Origin: Streptosporangium sp. NBC_01495 | GTDB taxonomy: Bacteria > Actinomycetota > Actinomycetes > Streptosporangiales > Streptosporangiaceae | NCBI RefSeq assembly: GCF_036250735.1 | Contig: NZ_CP109430.1 | Coordinates: forward strand, 2,604,001-2,668,000 | Direction of reading: 5' to 3' | DNA length: 64,000 bases | Shown here: in pieces, positions 24,795 through 36,304 of the stretch | Numbering within the stretch: position 1 is the stretch's first letter | Layout of the letters: every line of letters starts with the position of its first letter | Made by a program: the position numbers and the translations under genes | The notes under the pieces: model-generated | What the model was told of the DNA's origin: nothing | The model's input: the letters and a program-made list of their open reading frames with translations, nothing else | Databases searched by the model: none

Positions 24795-26234
24795 GTGCCG
24801 GATCATCGGGTCAATTCTGCCCGTGAGGCGGGCTCTGACCTACATCTTGAGCTGTCGCCGACGGGGTCTCGACGTGCGGCGGTGGCGGCGGCCCTGCGCG
24901 AGGCGGTGCGCAGCGGGCGGCTCGCGGCGGGGACCCGGCTGCCACCGTACCGGTCGCTCGCCGTCGACCTGGGGGTCGCGCGCAACACGGTCGCGGATGC
25001 GTACGCCGAGCTGGTCGCCGAAGGCTGGTTGACCGCCCGGCAGGGCTCGGGCACCCGAGTGGCCGAGCGGGTCGCGGCCAAGCCACAGCGTGTCCCCAGG
25101 AAGGGGCCCGGCCGCGAGGCCGCCGCCCATGACCTCCGGCAGGGGCAGCCCGATGCGACATCCTTTCCCCGCGCCGCCTGGGCCACGGCCGCCCGTCGCG
25201 CGGTGACCGCCGCACCGCACGACGCCTTCGCCCCCGCGAACCCCCAGGGACGTCCCGAACTACGCCGCGCGCTCGCCGAGTACCTCGCCCGGGCGCGCGG
25301 CGTGTCGGCTTCACCGGAACAGATCGTTGTCTGCGCCGGGTTCGCGCACGGGCTGCGGCTGCTCTTCGGTGGCGGCGTGCTGTCCGGATCGCTCGCCGTC
25401 GAGCCGTACGGCCTGCCCTTCCATCGCGGCATCCTGGCCGATGCCGGAGTGCGCACGATCCCGCTGGGGCTGGACGCCCGCGGCGCGCGCACCGACGAAC
25501 TGGCGTCGCACCCCGGCACCTCCTCGCGGCGCGGCGCACGTGCCGTCCTGCTCACTCCGGCACACCAGTTCCCGACCGGCGGCCCGTTACATCCGACGCG
25601 TCGTGCCGCGGCCGTCGACTGGGCGCGAGGCCGTGACGGGGTGGTGCTGGAGGACGACTACGACGGCGAGTTCCGCTACGACCGTGAACCCGTGGGCGCC
25701 GTTCAGGGGCTCGATCCCGACCACGTCGTCTACCTCGGCTCGGTCAGCAAGAGCCTGTCCCCGGCGATCCGGCTCGGCTGGTTGGTCCTGCCGCCGCACC
25801 TGGTCGGCGCCGTGCTCGCGGCCAAGGGGTTGCGCGAGGCGTGGACGGGTGTGACCGACCAGCTCGCTCTCGCGGAGTTCATCGCCTCCGGGCAGTACGA
25901 CAAGCACATCCGTCGCATGCGGCAGCGTTATCGCGCCCGCCGCAACCTGCTCGTCATGGCGCTGGCCGAGCACGCCCCGCATATCAGGGTGACGGGCATC
26001 GCGGCCGGGCTGCACGCGGTCCTGCGTCTGCCGCCGGGCACCGAGGCGGCCACCGTCAAGGCGGCCACCTGGATGGGCGTGGCGCTCGACGGCCTGGCGA
26101 TGTTCCGCCACTCCGGCAGCCCCGAACCCCACCGAGACGGTCTGGTCGTCGGATATGCCACACCCCCCGAACACCGCTATCGACCGGCGCTGGAGGCGCT
26201 GTGCCGAGCCCTGCCACCCCTGCCTGACGCCTGA
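24795..26234 (+). CDS. MocR/PdxR-family regulator (GntR HTH + aminotransferase fold)
   Basis: The 479-residue fusion has a GntR winged helix at residues 15-85 (VAAALREAVRSGRLAAGTRL, LGVARNTVADAYAELVAEGW) and a class I aminotransferase-like domain to the end. The PLP site is intact: EDDYDGEFRYDREPVGA and the lysine motif VYLGSVSKSLSPAIRLGW. MocR proteins sense PLP or an amine-PLP adduct and control a divergent gene. Here that neighbour is the AhpD-like remnant, so the regulator may have lost its original target. The start is a GTG. The gene ends before a strong bidirectional hairpin. Confidence 0.92.
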   Translation: MPDHRVNSAREAGSDLHLELSPTGSRRAAVAAALREAVRSGRLAAGTRLPPYRSLAVDLGVARNTVADAYAELVAEGWLTARQGSGTRVAERVAAKPQRVPRKGPGREAAAHDLRQGQPDATSFPRAAWATAARRAVTAAPHDAFAPANPQGRPELRRALAEYLARARGVSASPEQIVVCAGFAHGLRLLFGGGVLSGSLAVEPYGLPFHRGILADAGVRTIPLGLDARGARTDELASHPGTSSRRGARAVLLTPAHQFPTGGPLHPTRRAAAVDWARGRDGVVLEDDYDGEFRYDREPVGAVQGLDPDHVVYLGSVSKSLSPAIRLGWLVLPPHLVGAVLAAKGLREAWTGVTDQLALAEFIASGQYDKHIRRMRQRYRARRNLLVMALAEHAPHIRVTGIAAGLHAVLRLPPGTEAATVKAATWMGVALDGLAMFRHSGSPEPHRDGLVVGYATPPEHRYRPALEALCRALPPLPDA

Positions 26235-26269
26235 GCCGTGCCCCGCGCTCGCCGGAGGGGGCCGGAATG

Positions 26270-26315
26270 CCGCAGCGTGGTGCCGCCCGGGGAAAGGGGC
26301 GGCACCACGCTGCGG
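26270..26315. terminator. Perfect 19-bp bidirectional hairpin
   Basis: Arms 26270-26288 and 26297-26315 are fully complementary around an 8-nt loop (GGGGAAAG). The element lies between the converging MocR and MFS genes, 35 and 22 bp from their stops, and can serve both. Confidence 0.85.
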
Positions 26316-26337
26316 ACTGTTTTGAGCCGGGTGTCGG

Positions 26338-27798
26338 TCAGACATGCACGACCGGGCGGCTGTCAGGCTGCGCTTCGCGCTCGGTGACCTGCTCGGTGTT
26401 CTGCCTGCGCAGGCCGAGTGCGACCAGCGCGGTCACCGCGATGCCCGCCGCCGCGATCAACACCGCGGTGCGCAGCCCGTCGTTCGTCGCGGTGCGCAGC
26501 GCCTGGCCGGCGAGTCCGTCCAGGCCCGTGTTGGCGGCCGCCACCAGCAGCGCCAGGCCGACCGCGCCGCCGATCTGCTGGCCGGTGGACGCGACGCCCG
26601 AGGCGATGCCCTGGTCCTCGGCGGCCACCCCGAGGGCGGCGGCGCCGAACATCAGGGTGTAGCCGGCGCCCTGGCCGATCCCGAGCACGAGGAGTCCGGG
26701 GATCAGCGCGGCGTACGAGGCGCCGGTGGCCATGGTCGCGCCGACGATCACCGCGCCGACGCCGCCCACCACCAGCGCGGCGACCAGCACCGGCCGGATC
26801 CCGTACCGGGTGGCCAGCCTGCCCGCGGTCTGCGAGCCGACGGTGATGGCGGCCATCGGCACCAGGAACGCCAGTCCGGTGGTCAGCGCGTCGTAGCCGT
26901 GCACGCCCTGGAAGTACACGCTCAAGAAGTACAGCAGGGTGCCAAAGGTGCCCATGTACAAGAACGTGACGACCGTCCCCACGCTCAGGTTGCGGTTGGC
27001 GAACAGGCGCAGCGGCATCAGCGGGTCGGCGCAGCGCCGTTCGATCGCGACGAACACGGTGAGCAGGACGGCGCCCGCGACGGCGGCGGCCAGCACGGCG
27101 GGTGAGAGCCATCCGGACTCCGGCCCCTGCACCAGAGCGAACACCACGGCCGTGACACCGATCGTCGAGGTGAGCGCCCCCGCGACATCCATGGAGCGGC
27201 CGGCGGCGCGCCGCGCGTCCGGTGAGATCAGCACGAAGGTGAGCAGGGCGGCGGCACCGGCGAGGGGCACGTTGACGAAGAACACCGACTCCCAGCCGAA
27301 CGCGTCCGTCAGCACGCCCCCGAGCAGGGAGCCGAGAATCATCCCGCTGCCGCCTGCCGTGCCCCACACCGCGAACGCCCTGTTGCGCTCGCGTCCTTCG
27401 GCGAAGCACGTGGAGACCAGGGTGAGTGTCGCGGGGAACAGGAACGCGCCGCCGATCCCCTGTACGGCCCGGGCCGCGACCAGCACGGTGGCCGATTCGG
27501 CCAGGCCGCCGAGCAGCGAGGAGGCCGCGTACAGCCCGAGCCCGACGGCGAACATCCGCCGAGGTCCGAGCAGATCACTCGCCCGTCCGCCGAGCAGCAG
27601 GAAGCCGCCGAACGCGACGGCGTAGGCGCTGATCACCCACTGCAGGTTCTGCGCGGAGAAGCCGAGGCCAGAGCCGATCTCGGGCAGGGCGACGTACACG
27701 ATGTTGTAGTCGATCGAGATGATCAGCTGGGCGAACGCCAGCAGCGCCAGGGTCGCTCCCGGGCGGCGCCGCGGTGCCTTGGGCATGGTCGAGGGCAT
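26338..27798 (-). CDS. MFS multidrug exporter (EmrB/QacA, DHA2 type)
   Basis: A 486-residue protein with about 14 hydrophobic segments. The DHA2 family's motif A appears as GGRASDLLGPRRMFAVG, and the proton-antiporter motif C region as ILGSLLGGVLTDAFGWESVF. The first helix is ALLAFAQLIISIDYNIVYVA, with the acidic residue common in drug/proton antiporters. It exports hydrophobic compounds through the membrane. It lies 76 bp downstream of a cupin gene on the same strand, so the two likely form an operon. The ATG used gives MPSTMPKAPRRR. The frame is open upstream, but that sequence belongs to the cupin gene in another frame. Confidence 0.92.
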   Translation of the reverse strand: MPSTMPKAPRRRPGATLALLAFAQLIISIDYNIVYVALPEIGSGLGFSAQNLQWVISAYAVAFGGFLLLGGRASDLLGPRRMFAVGLGLYAASSLLGGLAESATVLVAARAVQGIGGAFLFPATLTLVSTCFAEGRERNRAFAVWGTAGGSGMILGSLLGGVLTDAFGWESVFFVNVPLAGAAALLTFVLISPDARRAAGRSMDVAGALTSTIGVTAVVFALVQGPESGWLSPAVLAAAVAGAVLLTVFVAIERRCADPLMPLRLFANRNLSVGTVVTFLYMGTFGTLLYFLSVYFQGVHGYDALTTGLAFLVPMAAITVGSQTAGRLATRYGIRPVLVAALVVGGVGAVIVGATMATGASYAALIPGLLVLGIGQGAGYTLMFGAAALGVAAEDQGIASGVASTGQQIGGAVGLALLVAAANTGLDGLAGQALRTATNDGLRTAVLIAAAGIAVTALVALGLRRQNTEQVTEREAQPDSRPVVHV

Positions 27799-27874
27799 GA
27801 CGGAGGCTGCTTTCCTGAGAAGGTACGGGGAGTGGTGCCAGGCTGGGCCACGGGGGCGTGGCCCAGCCGAGTGC

Positions 27875-28378
27875 TCAGCGTTCGGTGAGTGCCTTTGACC
27901 AGACAGGGCTGTCGAAGTAGTGGTTGTCGTACTTCTGTGAGCTGTCGCGGATGTCCTGCACCGTGGCCTCGCCGCGATAGACGCGCTCCAGCAGCCGGTA
28001 GTAGTCGAAGCGGTGCAGGCCGGGGGTGAAGACCACCAGCATCTCGGCCTCACTGCCAGGGGCGGGCGCGAACGCGTGCGGCACGGTCGGCGGGACGGTC
28101 AGGAAGTCGCCCTTGCCCAGGGTCAGGATCTCGTCGTCCACGAGGATGCGCATCGTGCCGTCCAGGACGAAGAACATCTCGGTGGCCTTGGTGTGGAAGT
28201 GCGCGGGAGCGCCCGGCGAGCCCTTGCGGAAGGACGCCTTGTTGGCGGTGAGCGCGCCGCCGGTCGCGCCCGCGTCGGCGAGCAGCGTGATCAGGCTGGT
28301 GGCGCCGTCCTGCAGGGACTCGGCGTTCGCCGCGTGGACCAGAACGGGGGTGGTCGGTTGGTTCGTGACGGCGTTCAT
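27875..28378 (-). CDS. Cupin-domain protein (quercetinase-like)
   Basis: One cupin barrel in 167 residues. The metal-binding motif 1 is PAHFHTKATEMFFVLDG (His, His and Glu) and motif 2 is GDFLTVPPTVPHAFAP. Such single cupins include dioxygenases and sensor or binding proteins, and the substrate is unclear. The ATG is supported by GGGAGAA 5 nt away. It is the first gene of a probable operon with the MFS exporter, so it may process or bind the compound exported. Confidence 0.85.
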   Translation of the reverse strand: MNAVTNQPTTPVLVHAANAESLQDGATSLITLLADAGATGGALTANKASFRKGSPGAPAHFHTKATEMFFVLDGTMRILVDDEILTLGKGDFLTVPPTVPHAFAPAPGSEAEMLVVFTPGLHRFDYYRLLERVYRGEATVQDIRDSSQKYDNHYFDSPVWSKALTER

Positions 28379-29018
28379 GGATTCTCCCGGATGTCCGGCC
28401 CGACTTCTCACCAGGCCCTGCTTGCTGACACCGACGAACCTACGGCGCGTAAAGACCCATGAAATGGTTCATTCGATGGCAAGATTTGTGGGTCAATTAG
28501 CGCTCCTGGAGGGGCGTTGCGCACGGCCACCACCGCGTACGCGTGGCGCGCCCGGTCCCTGAGCGCGGACGCTTCCGGGTGCCGGCCAGTACTCCGGCTT
28601 GCGGCCGGAAAAATCTTTAAGGGTGAAGCATCCTATGATGACCGTTTTGGCGTCTTTAGAGGTATGGGGGGTGTTCCACCTTCCCGCTGAGGGGTGAAAT
28701 CACCTGTCGGCCGTTCCGCGCTCTGCGGGCCGGCCACGAGGCCACCGTCCGGGTGGCGCGCCAGCACCTGGACACCGGTGGGTACGACAGGTGATCATGC
28801 GGTCCGTCCCGTTGAGTGCCCGGTCCCGCCGCCGTGGCGGCTCCGGGGCGGACCCACCCGTTCCGTCCGTCGTTCCTGATCGACGGCCCCTGTGCGCGAT
28901 CCAGGGATGGGCGCGGCGGTCCCCGATCCCGCCGTGCGGCCCTGCTTCCGGGTGGCCTACGGTTGTTCCCGACCGGCGGGCGGGTGCCCGCGCCTCCCCT
29001 CACCCAGGACGGACTCCC
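28379..29018. other. Intergenic region, no gene recognised
   Basis: Between the divergent cupin and NUDIX genes I find no convincing coding sequence. Around 28600-28640 the DNA is AT-rich (AAAAATCTTTAAGGG), a possible promoter zone. Several frames remain open by GC bias only. Confidence 0.4.
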
Positions 29019-29507
29019 TTGAGCGACCGCGACGACGATCCGGCCCCCGTCGACCCCCGTCCGGCGGGTCGCTCCCACATCGGGGTCAGCTGCAGCTTCG
29101 TCTGCCACGACGGCAGGGGCCGCGTCCTCCTCCACCTGCGCGGTCCCGGGGCGAGGGACAGCCGCGAGGTGTGGGACTCCGGCGCGGGCGAGCTCGGGTT
29201 CGGCGAGGACTTCGAGGAGTGCGTCCGGCGCGAGGTGGGGGAGGAGTTCGGCGCCACCGTTCTGGACCTGGTCCAGGTTGGGGTGGCCAACGTGAGGCGG
29301 ACCTCGGGAGACCTGCTGACGCACTGGGTGTCCGTCCAGTTCGCGGTGCTGGTCGACCCGGGGGAGGTCACGCCGTCGGAGCCGGATCGCATCGGGAGCC
29401 TGACCTGGTTCGGCGAGGGCGAGCTGCCGGCCGCCCTGCACCCCGCGCTGCCGGGCCTGCTCACCCGCGCGGCACCCCACATCGGCTGGTCGGCCGCGCA
29501 CGCCTGA
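29019..29507 (+). CDS. NUDIX hydrolase
   Basis: The 23-residue NUDIX box is complete (GELGFGEDFEECVRREVGEE followed by FGA), fitting G-x5-E-x7-REU-x-EE-x-G-U, so Mg-dependent cleavage of a nucleoside-diphosphate-linked substrate is likely. The surrounding fold has HIGVSCSFVCHDGRGRVLLH before the box and HWVSVQFAVLV and RIGSLTWFGEGEL after it. The start is taken as a TTG with AGGACGGA before it, because no ATG lies near the domain start. The frame stays open further upstream, so the true start is not certain. The substrate is unknown. Confidence 0.83.
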   Translation: MSDRDDDPAPVDPRPAGRSHIGVSCSFVCHDGRGRVLLHLRGPGARDSREVWDSGAGELGFGEDFEECVRREVGEEFGATVLDLVQVGVANVRRTSGDLLTHWVSVQFAVLVDPGEVTPSEPDRIGSLTWFGEGELPAALHPALPGLLTRAAPHIGWSAAHA

Positions 29508-29580
29508 ACGGGGAACCTCCCGGGGCGTGTCCGCCTGGCGCGGGAGCGTGGACGGGAACGGGGGCGAGGCGAGGGCGGAG

Positions 29581-29952
29581 TCAGCCCTGGCGGCGCCGCC
29601 CGGCGGTGAACGTCACGTTCACGCCGATGACCCCGACCCACATGAGCACCAGGACGAACCCGAGGAGCGAGTCGCCCAGGCCGGAGTAGGACACCGCGAT
29701 CGTCCCCGGCACCCCGAGCGCGAGCGAGATGATCGCCAGGGCCAGCCGCTGCCCGGCGTCCACGGAGGGGCGGACCGCCGGGCTCTCCTTGCGGGCGCGG
29801 GCGGCGAGCCGGTCGTCCACCCGCTTGTCGATCTCCTGGTCCATCTTCTCCAGAAAACCCTCGACGAGGGAGTCTTCGTATTCCGGCCCGAGATGGCGGC
29901 GGGCCTCGAGCGAGGCGCGCAGGTCATCATCGGAGGAGGAGGTTCGTGGCAT
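29581..29952 (-). CDS. Two-helix membrane protein with charged N-terminal helix
   Basis: A 123-residue protein. The N-terminal half is a charged amphipathic helix (LRASLEARRHLGPEYEDSLV, GFLEKMDQEIDKRVDDRL), and the C-terminal half holds two hydrophobic segments (LALAIISLALGVPGTIAV and GFVLVLMWVGVIGVNVTF). Similar short proteins are common in actinobacteria, but no function is known to me. An ATG at 29988 is an alternative. There is no clear ribosome binding site, so a leaderless message is possible. Confidence 0.7.
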   Translation of the reverse strand: MPRTSSSDDDLRASLEARRHLGPEYEDSLVEGFLEKMDQEIDKRVDDRLAARARKESPAVRPSVDAGQRLALAIISLALGVPGTIAVSYSGLGDSLLGFVLVLMWVGVIGVNVTFTAGRRRQG

Positions 29953-30153
29953 ATTCGAGATATATCGTTTCTTCGATGGGATGTCCATACGGAGACCGGT
30001 CCGGCCTCGCAGACCGCTGGAACCCGCCGAACTCCGCCGCGGCGTCACGAGTCCCCGGTGTCACCGAGCCCCGGTTGTCAGGGTGTCTCGGTCTCTCGGG
30101 GGCTCCGGAGCCGGGGAGTCCCTGGAGTCCTCGGAGTCCTCGGAGCCCCGGTG

Positions 30154-30891
30154 TCAGACGGTCCCGGCCTCCTCGCGGTGCCGGACGTACCGGGTGAAGA
30201 GGAACCCCTCGTCCTCCAGGACGTGGGCCAGGCGCAGGCGCGCGAGCGAGGGCGGGCCGTCGAGGACCCTGGCGGCGTCCCCACCGATCAGTATCGGACT
30301 CACCGTGAGGCAGAGCTCGTCGACCAGGTCCGCGGCGGCCAGCAGGGCGTTGACCTTCGGGCCGCCCTCGCACAGCATCCGGCCCAGGCCGCGTTCGGTG
30401 AGCTCCCGCACCGCCAGCGCCGGATCCACCCGCTCGCCCCCGGCCACGATCACGTCGGCGTGCCTGGCGGCCTCCTCGCGGCGCTCCCTGGGTGCGGCCT
30501 CGCAGGTGATGACGATCGTCCGCGCGTACGGCTCCGCCTCGGCGAACAGCGGGCCCGACAGGTCGAGGTCGAGCCCGCGGGTGATCACCGCCACCGGCGG
30601 GGCGGCCGGGCGGCCCTCGCGCAGCCCTCGCCACGATGGCCTGGGCCGTGCCGGGCCGTATCCCTCGGCCCGTACGGTCGCCGCCCCGGCCACGACGACG
30701 TCGGCCAGCCCGCGCAGCACCCAGAAGACCTGGCGGTCGCCCCTGCCCGACAGCTCGCCCGACAGTCCCTTCAGCCAGGTCCCGCCGTCGGCGCTGGCGA
30801 CCATGTTGATCCTGAGGCACGGGCCGTCCGGGTAGGCGTAGGCCCGCGCGAGGTCGACCTCGGCGGAGGTTTCAGGATGGATGAGGCGCAT
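30154..30891 (-). CDS. Pyrimidine reductase family protein (RibD C-terminal/DHFR-like)
   Basis: A stand-alone RibD-C domain of 245 residues. The NADPH-binding fold opens with RINMVASADGGTWLKGLSGE, continues with DVVVAGAATVRAEGYGP and closes with LGRMLCEGGPKVNALLAAAD and LTVSPILIGGDAARVL. In RibD this domain reduces the ribosyl group of the deaminated pyrimidine intermediate of riboflavin synthesis. Single-domain copies in actinobacteria are usually annotated as pyrimidine reductases. No other rib genes are adjacent. Between its end and the preceding gene the DNA is a run of short CGGAGTCC-like repeats. Confidence 0.86.
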   Translation of the reverse strand: MRLIHPETSAEVDLARAYAYPDGPCLRINMVASADGGTWLKGLSGELSGRGDRQVFWVLRGLADVVVAGAATVRAEGYGPARPRPSWRGLREGRPAAPPVAVITRGLDLDLSGPLFAEAEPYARTIVITCEAAPRERREEAARHADVIVAGGERVDPALAVRELTERGLGRMLCEGGPKVNALLAAADLVDELCLTVSPILIGGDAARVLDGPPSLARLRLAHVLEDEGFLFTRYVRHREEAGTV

Positions 30892-31062
30892 TGCCCTACC
30901 TTCGCACGGAGGCCGCTCTGCCTTCGCGCGTAGGTTGCCCTACCTTCGCACGAAGGTGACTTGTGAACTTTCTCGGCATGGTCGATAACGGTTGTGATGG
31001 CTTGTAGTGACTTCGGACAACTCCCGATACATGATTCATCCCTGGAGACACGGGAGGGCTGT

Positions 31063-31467
31063 GTGGGGTTTGTCGCGATCGTGACATGGTTGATCACCGC
31101 GATGGTCGGGATCTACCTGCTGTACGTCTGGCTCTCCGGGGGAGGACTGCGCCAGCAGGCGACCAAGGTCACTCGCTTCCCGACTTTGCTGATCTTCGCT
31201 CATCCGGCTCTGGCGGTCTCCGCCCTGGTCTGCTGGGTCGTCTACGTGCTCACCCTGGATCCGCTCTTCGCCTGGCTGTCGTTCGGCGTGCTCTCGGCCT
31301 CCGCGCTGCTGGGCTTCACGATGTTCACCCGCTGGCTGGGCGGTGGCCGCCACGCCCGCGGCGCCGAGCAGCGCTTTCCCATGGTCGCCGTCCTGCTGCA
31401 CGGCGCCGTGGGCGTGGTGACGTTCGTGCTCGTCCTGCTCACCGCCGCGATCGCGTCCGGCGTCTGA
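31063..31467 (+). CDS. Four-helix integral membrane protein, unknown
   Basis: A 134-residue protein with four hydrophobic segments (IVTWLITAMVGIYLLYVWLS, LLIFAHPALAVSALVCWVVY, LFAWLSFGVLSASALLGFTM, MVAVLLHGAVGVVTFVLVLL). Two histidines sit inside helices 2 and 4 (IFAHPAL and LLHGAVG), a pattern seen in small heme-binding or cytochrome-like membrane proteins; that is only suggestive. The GTG start follows GGGAGGG with a good gap. It converges on glgX, with 16 bp between the stops. Confidence 0.75.
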   Translation: MGFVAIVTWLITAMVGIYLLYVWLSGGGLRQQATKVTRFPTLLIFAHPALAVSALVCWVVYVLTLDPLFAWLSFGVLSASALLGFTMFTRWLGGGRHARGAEQRFPMVAVLLHGAVGVVTFVLVLLTAAIASGV

Positions 31468-31483
31468 GGGACACGGAAGATCC

Positions 31484-33604
<2,121 letters not shown>

Positions 33605-33742
33605 GTAACCCTATTCTCCTCTGGTAAGGCTCCCTTTGTGCAGGGTGTTCTCGCCCCTGTCACTTTAAGGTGGTAGTGAGGAGTTTCGTATCCGGGGTAT
33701 GGCGTGCTTTCCGTACCTACCGTTTCCGTACACGCCACGTGA

Positions 33743-33770
33743 CCACGCGTGCCCGGCGGGACACGCGTGG
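33743..33770. terminator. 9-bp inverted repeat in the osmC-glgX gap
   Basis: CCACGCGTG and CACGCGTGG enclose a 10-nt GC-rich loop. It lies downstream of the OsmC gene and 140 bp before the glgX start, so it may end the OsmC message. The gap 33605-33901 otherwise shows nothing coding. Confidence 0.4.
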
Positions 33771-33901
33771 CCGCGAAGATGTCGTGACCGGGCCGCCGCC
33801 GGCCACCCAGGGTGACCGGTTCGAGGCGACCGCCCACCCGGGCGGGTGCCCGGCGGAGCGGGTCGATCCCGGTCAGCCCGATCGTGCGCGTACGGCCGCG
33901 A

Positions 33902-34330
33902 TCAGCTCAGCAGCTCGGCGTTGAGGCTGATCGTCGTGCCCGAGAGGGCCTTGCTCACCGGGCAGTTGGCCTTGGCGGTCTCGGCCGCCTCCTGGAACTG
34001 CTCGGCCGTCAGGCCGGGAACCTGGGCGCGGACCGAGATGACGATCCCGGTGATGCCCTCACCCGGCTGGAAGGTCACGTCGGCCTTCGTCTCCACGGTC
34101 TGGGGCGGGGTGCCGGCCTGGGCCAGCCCGTGGGAGAGGGCCATCGAGAAGCACGAGGAGTGGGCGGCCGCGATGAGCTCCTCCGGGGAGGTCTTGCCGT
34201 TGGCCTGCTCGGCGCGCGAGGGCCAGGACACGTCGAACGTGCCCACCCCGGAGGAGTCGAGGGAGACGCTGCCCGAACCGTCGAGCAGCGCGCCCTTCCA
34301 CTGAGTCGTCGCGGTACGTGTCGTCGCCAT
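33902..34330 (-). CDS. OsmC-type organic hydroperoxide reductase
   Basis: The 142-residue protein has the two redox cysteines of the OsmC/Ohr family: AAHSSCFSMALSHGLAQAG and AKANCPVSKALSGTTISLNA. The start of the protein (TATTQWKGALLDGSGSVSLD) matches the OsmC subgroup rather than Ohr. It is a cytoplasmic dimer in known relatives and detoxifies organic hydroperoxides. AAAGGACA before the ATG fixes the start. Confidence 0.93.
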   Translation of the reverse strand: MATTRTATTQWKGALLDGSGSVSLDSSGVGTFDVSWPSRAEQANGKTSPEELIAAAHSSCFSMALSHGLAQAGTPPQTVETKADVTFQPGEGITGIVISVRAQVPGLTAEQFQEAAETAKANCPVSKALSGTTISLNAELLS

Positions 34331-34464
34331 GGCGATTGTCCTTTCGATCATGAACCGTTGGCCATGACCGACCCTACTCGGCGCCGTCACCCGGCCGTGT
34401 CCCGGAGCGCCCGTTACCCCGGGCGCGCCACGGAAACCGCACGTCGGAAGACGGAAGCCGCACG

Positions 34465-36084
34465 TCAGAAGGAGGCGCGGTCGACGAGGACGTCCAGATC
34501 CAGGCCGGCGGGCAGGGTGCCGAAGGCGCGGCCCGCGTCGCCGGCCAGGCGGGAGACGCAGAAGGCGTCGGCCACGGCCGCGGGAGCCAGCCGCACGAGC
34601 AGGGAGCCCTGCAGCACCAGCGCCATGTCCTCGGCGACGCGCCGGGCGCGGACCTCGAAGTCGGTGGTGTCGTCCAGGGACTTGCGCAGGCGGTCGGTGG
34701 CGGCGTCCAGGTGCCGGTCGGCTCCGGAGGCGAGCGCTACCTCGGCGAAGAACGCCTCCCGCGCCTCGGGCTCGCGGCCCAGGGCGCGCAGCACGTCCAG
34801 CGCCGCGACGTTCCCCGACCCCTCCCAGATGCCGTTCAGCGGTGATTCGCGGAACAGGCGGGGCATCTGCGACTCCTCGACGTAGCCGTTTCCTCCCAGG
34901 CACTCCAGCGCCTCCGCCGCGTGGACCGGCGCGCGCTTGCAGACCCAGTACTTGCTCACGGCCAGCGCGGTACGGCGCAGCGCGGCCTCGGCCTGGTCAC
35001 CGGCGATGGCCCGGTCGGTGGCCCCGGCCAGCCGCGTCATCAGGACGGTCGCGGCCTCCGACTCCAGGGCGAGGTCGGCCAGGACGTTGCGCATCAGCGG
35101 CTGGTCGGCCAGCTTCCTGCCGAACGCGCCGCGGTGCCGGGCGTGGTGGACGGCCTGCGTGACGCCGTGCCGCATGCCGGCCGCGGAGCCGATCACGCAG
35201 TCCAGCCGGGTCATGTTGACCATCTCCAGGATGGTCCGCACTCCCCGGCCCTCCTCGCCCACCAGCCAGGCCGTCGCGCCGTGATACTCCACCTCGGCGC
35301 TGGCGTTGGACTTGTTGCCCAGCTTGTCCTTCAGCCGCATCAGGTGGACCGCGTTGCGGGTGCCGTCGGGAAGGACGCGGGGGAGCAGGAAGCACGACAG
35401 CCCGCCGGGGGCCTGGGCGAGGACCAGGAACACGTCGCACATCGGGGCGGAGTTGAACCACTTGTGGCCGGTCAGGGCATAGCTCCCGTCGCCCAGCGGT
35501 TCGGCGCGGGTGGTGCCCGCGCGCACGTCGGAGCCGCCCTGCTTCTCGGTCATCGCCATCCCGGCGAGCACGCCGCGCTTGCCGAGCGGCGGGCGCAGCC
35601 CGAAGTCGTAGCTCCGGGAGGCCAGCAGGGGCTCCCAGTCGGCGGCGAGCGCCGGGCTGTGACGCAGCGCGGCGATCGAGGCGTAGGTCATCGAGATCGG
35701 GCAGCCGTGCCCGGCCTCGACCTGGCTCCAGACATAGAACTTGGCGGCGCGGGCCACGTGCGCGCCCGGCCTGGCGCTCGACCACGGGGTGGCGTGCATG
35801 CCGTTGTCGACGGCGACGGCCATCAACTCGTGCCAGGCGGGGTGGAACTCCACCTCGTCGATCCGCCGCCCGTACCGGTCATGGGTACGCAGGACGGGCG
35901 GGTGCTCGTTCGCCAGCCGTCCCCAGTCCTGGGCCTGCTCGGAACCGGCGAGGAGGCCGAGCCGGTGAAGTTCCCCGGTGGCCCAGCCCGCACCCTCGCG
36001 CTCCACGCCGTCCATCAGGGCGGCGTCGGCGGACACGTCGTGCCCGGTGAGCGGGTGAGCCTGGTTGAAGACATCATGGGTCAC
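34465..36084 (-). CDS. AidB-like acyl-CoA dehydrogenase
   Basis: A 539-residue flavoprotein of the acyl-CoA dehydrogenase superfamily with the AidB-specific N-terminal extension (THDVFNQAHPLTGHDVSADA). FAD and active-site regions are visible: GMAMTEKQGGSDVRAGTTRA, the block YALTGHKWFNSAPMCDVFLV, and ECLGGNGYVEESQMPRLFRE near the C-terminal catalytic-base area. AidB proteins bind DNA and are tied to alkylation damage, while others may be true dehydrogenases. The GTG start is preceded by GGAGG with a 7-nt gap. An ATG 21 nt upstream would place that ribosome binding site inside the gene. Confidence 0.9.
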   Translation of the reverse strand: MTHDVFNQAHPLTGHDVSADAALMDGVEREGAGWATGELHRLGLLAGSEQAQDWGRLANEHPPVLRTHDRYGRRIDEVEFHPAWHELMAVAVDNGMHATPWSSARPGAHVARAAKFYVWSQVEAGHGCPISMTYASIAALRHSPALAADWEPLLASRSYDFGLRPPLGKRGVLAGMAMTEKQGGSDVRAGTTRAEPLGDGSYALTGHKWFNSAPMCDVFLVLAQAPGGLSCFLLPRVLPDGTRNAVHLMRLKDKLGNKSNASAEVEYHGATAWLVGEEGRGVRTILEMVNMTRLDCVIGSAAGMRHGVTQAVHHARHRGAFGRKLADQPLMRNVLADLALESEAATVLMTRLAGATDRAIAGDQAEAALRRTALAVSKYWVCKRAPVHAAEALECLGGNGYVEESQMPRLFRESPLNGIWEGSGNVAALDVLRALGREPEAREAFFAEVALASGADRHLDAATDRLRKSLDDTTDFEVRARRVAEDMALVLQGSLLVRLAPAAVADAFCVSRLAGDAGRAFGTLPAGLDLDVLVDRASF

Positions 36085-36304
36085 GTGCGGCCTCCGGTAA
36101 CTCATCCGGCTCGTCGCCGGTTTCTGCGCCTATCTCAACATCCCCCGGAGGGGTGCTGCCCTTTATTAGGTGCTATATCCGATTTTCGTCCACAGGTGGA
36201 CATCGGCCTCCGGAAGTTCACCCCGCCGTACGCGTCCGGCACCGGCCGGTCAGGTACGCGTACGGCGGTCCAGCCTCGACCGCGCCGAGAGGCCCGCGTC
36301 GTCC

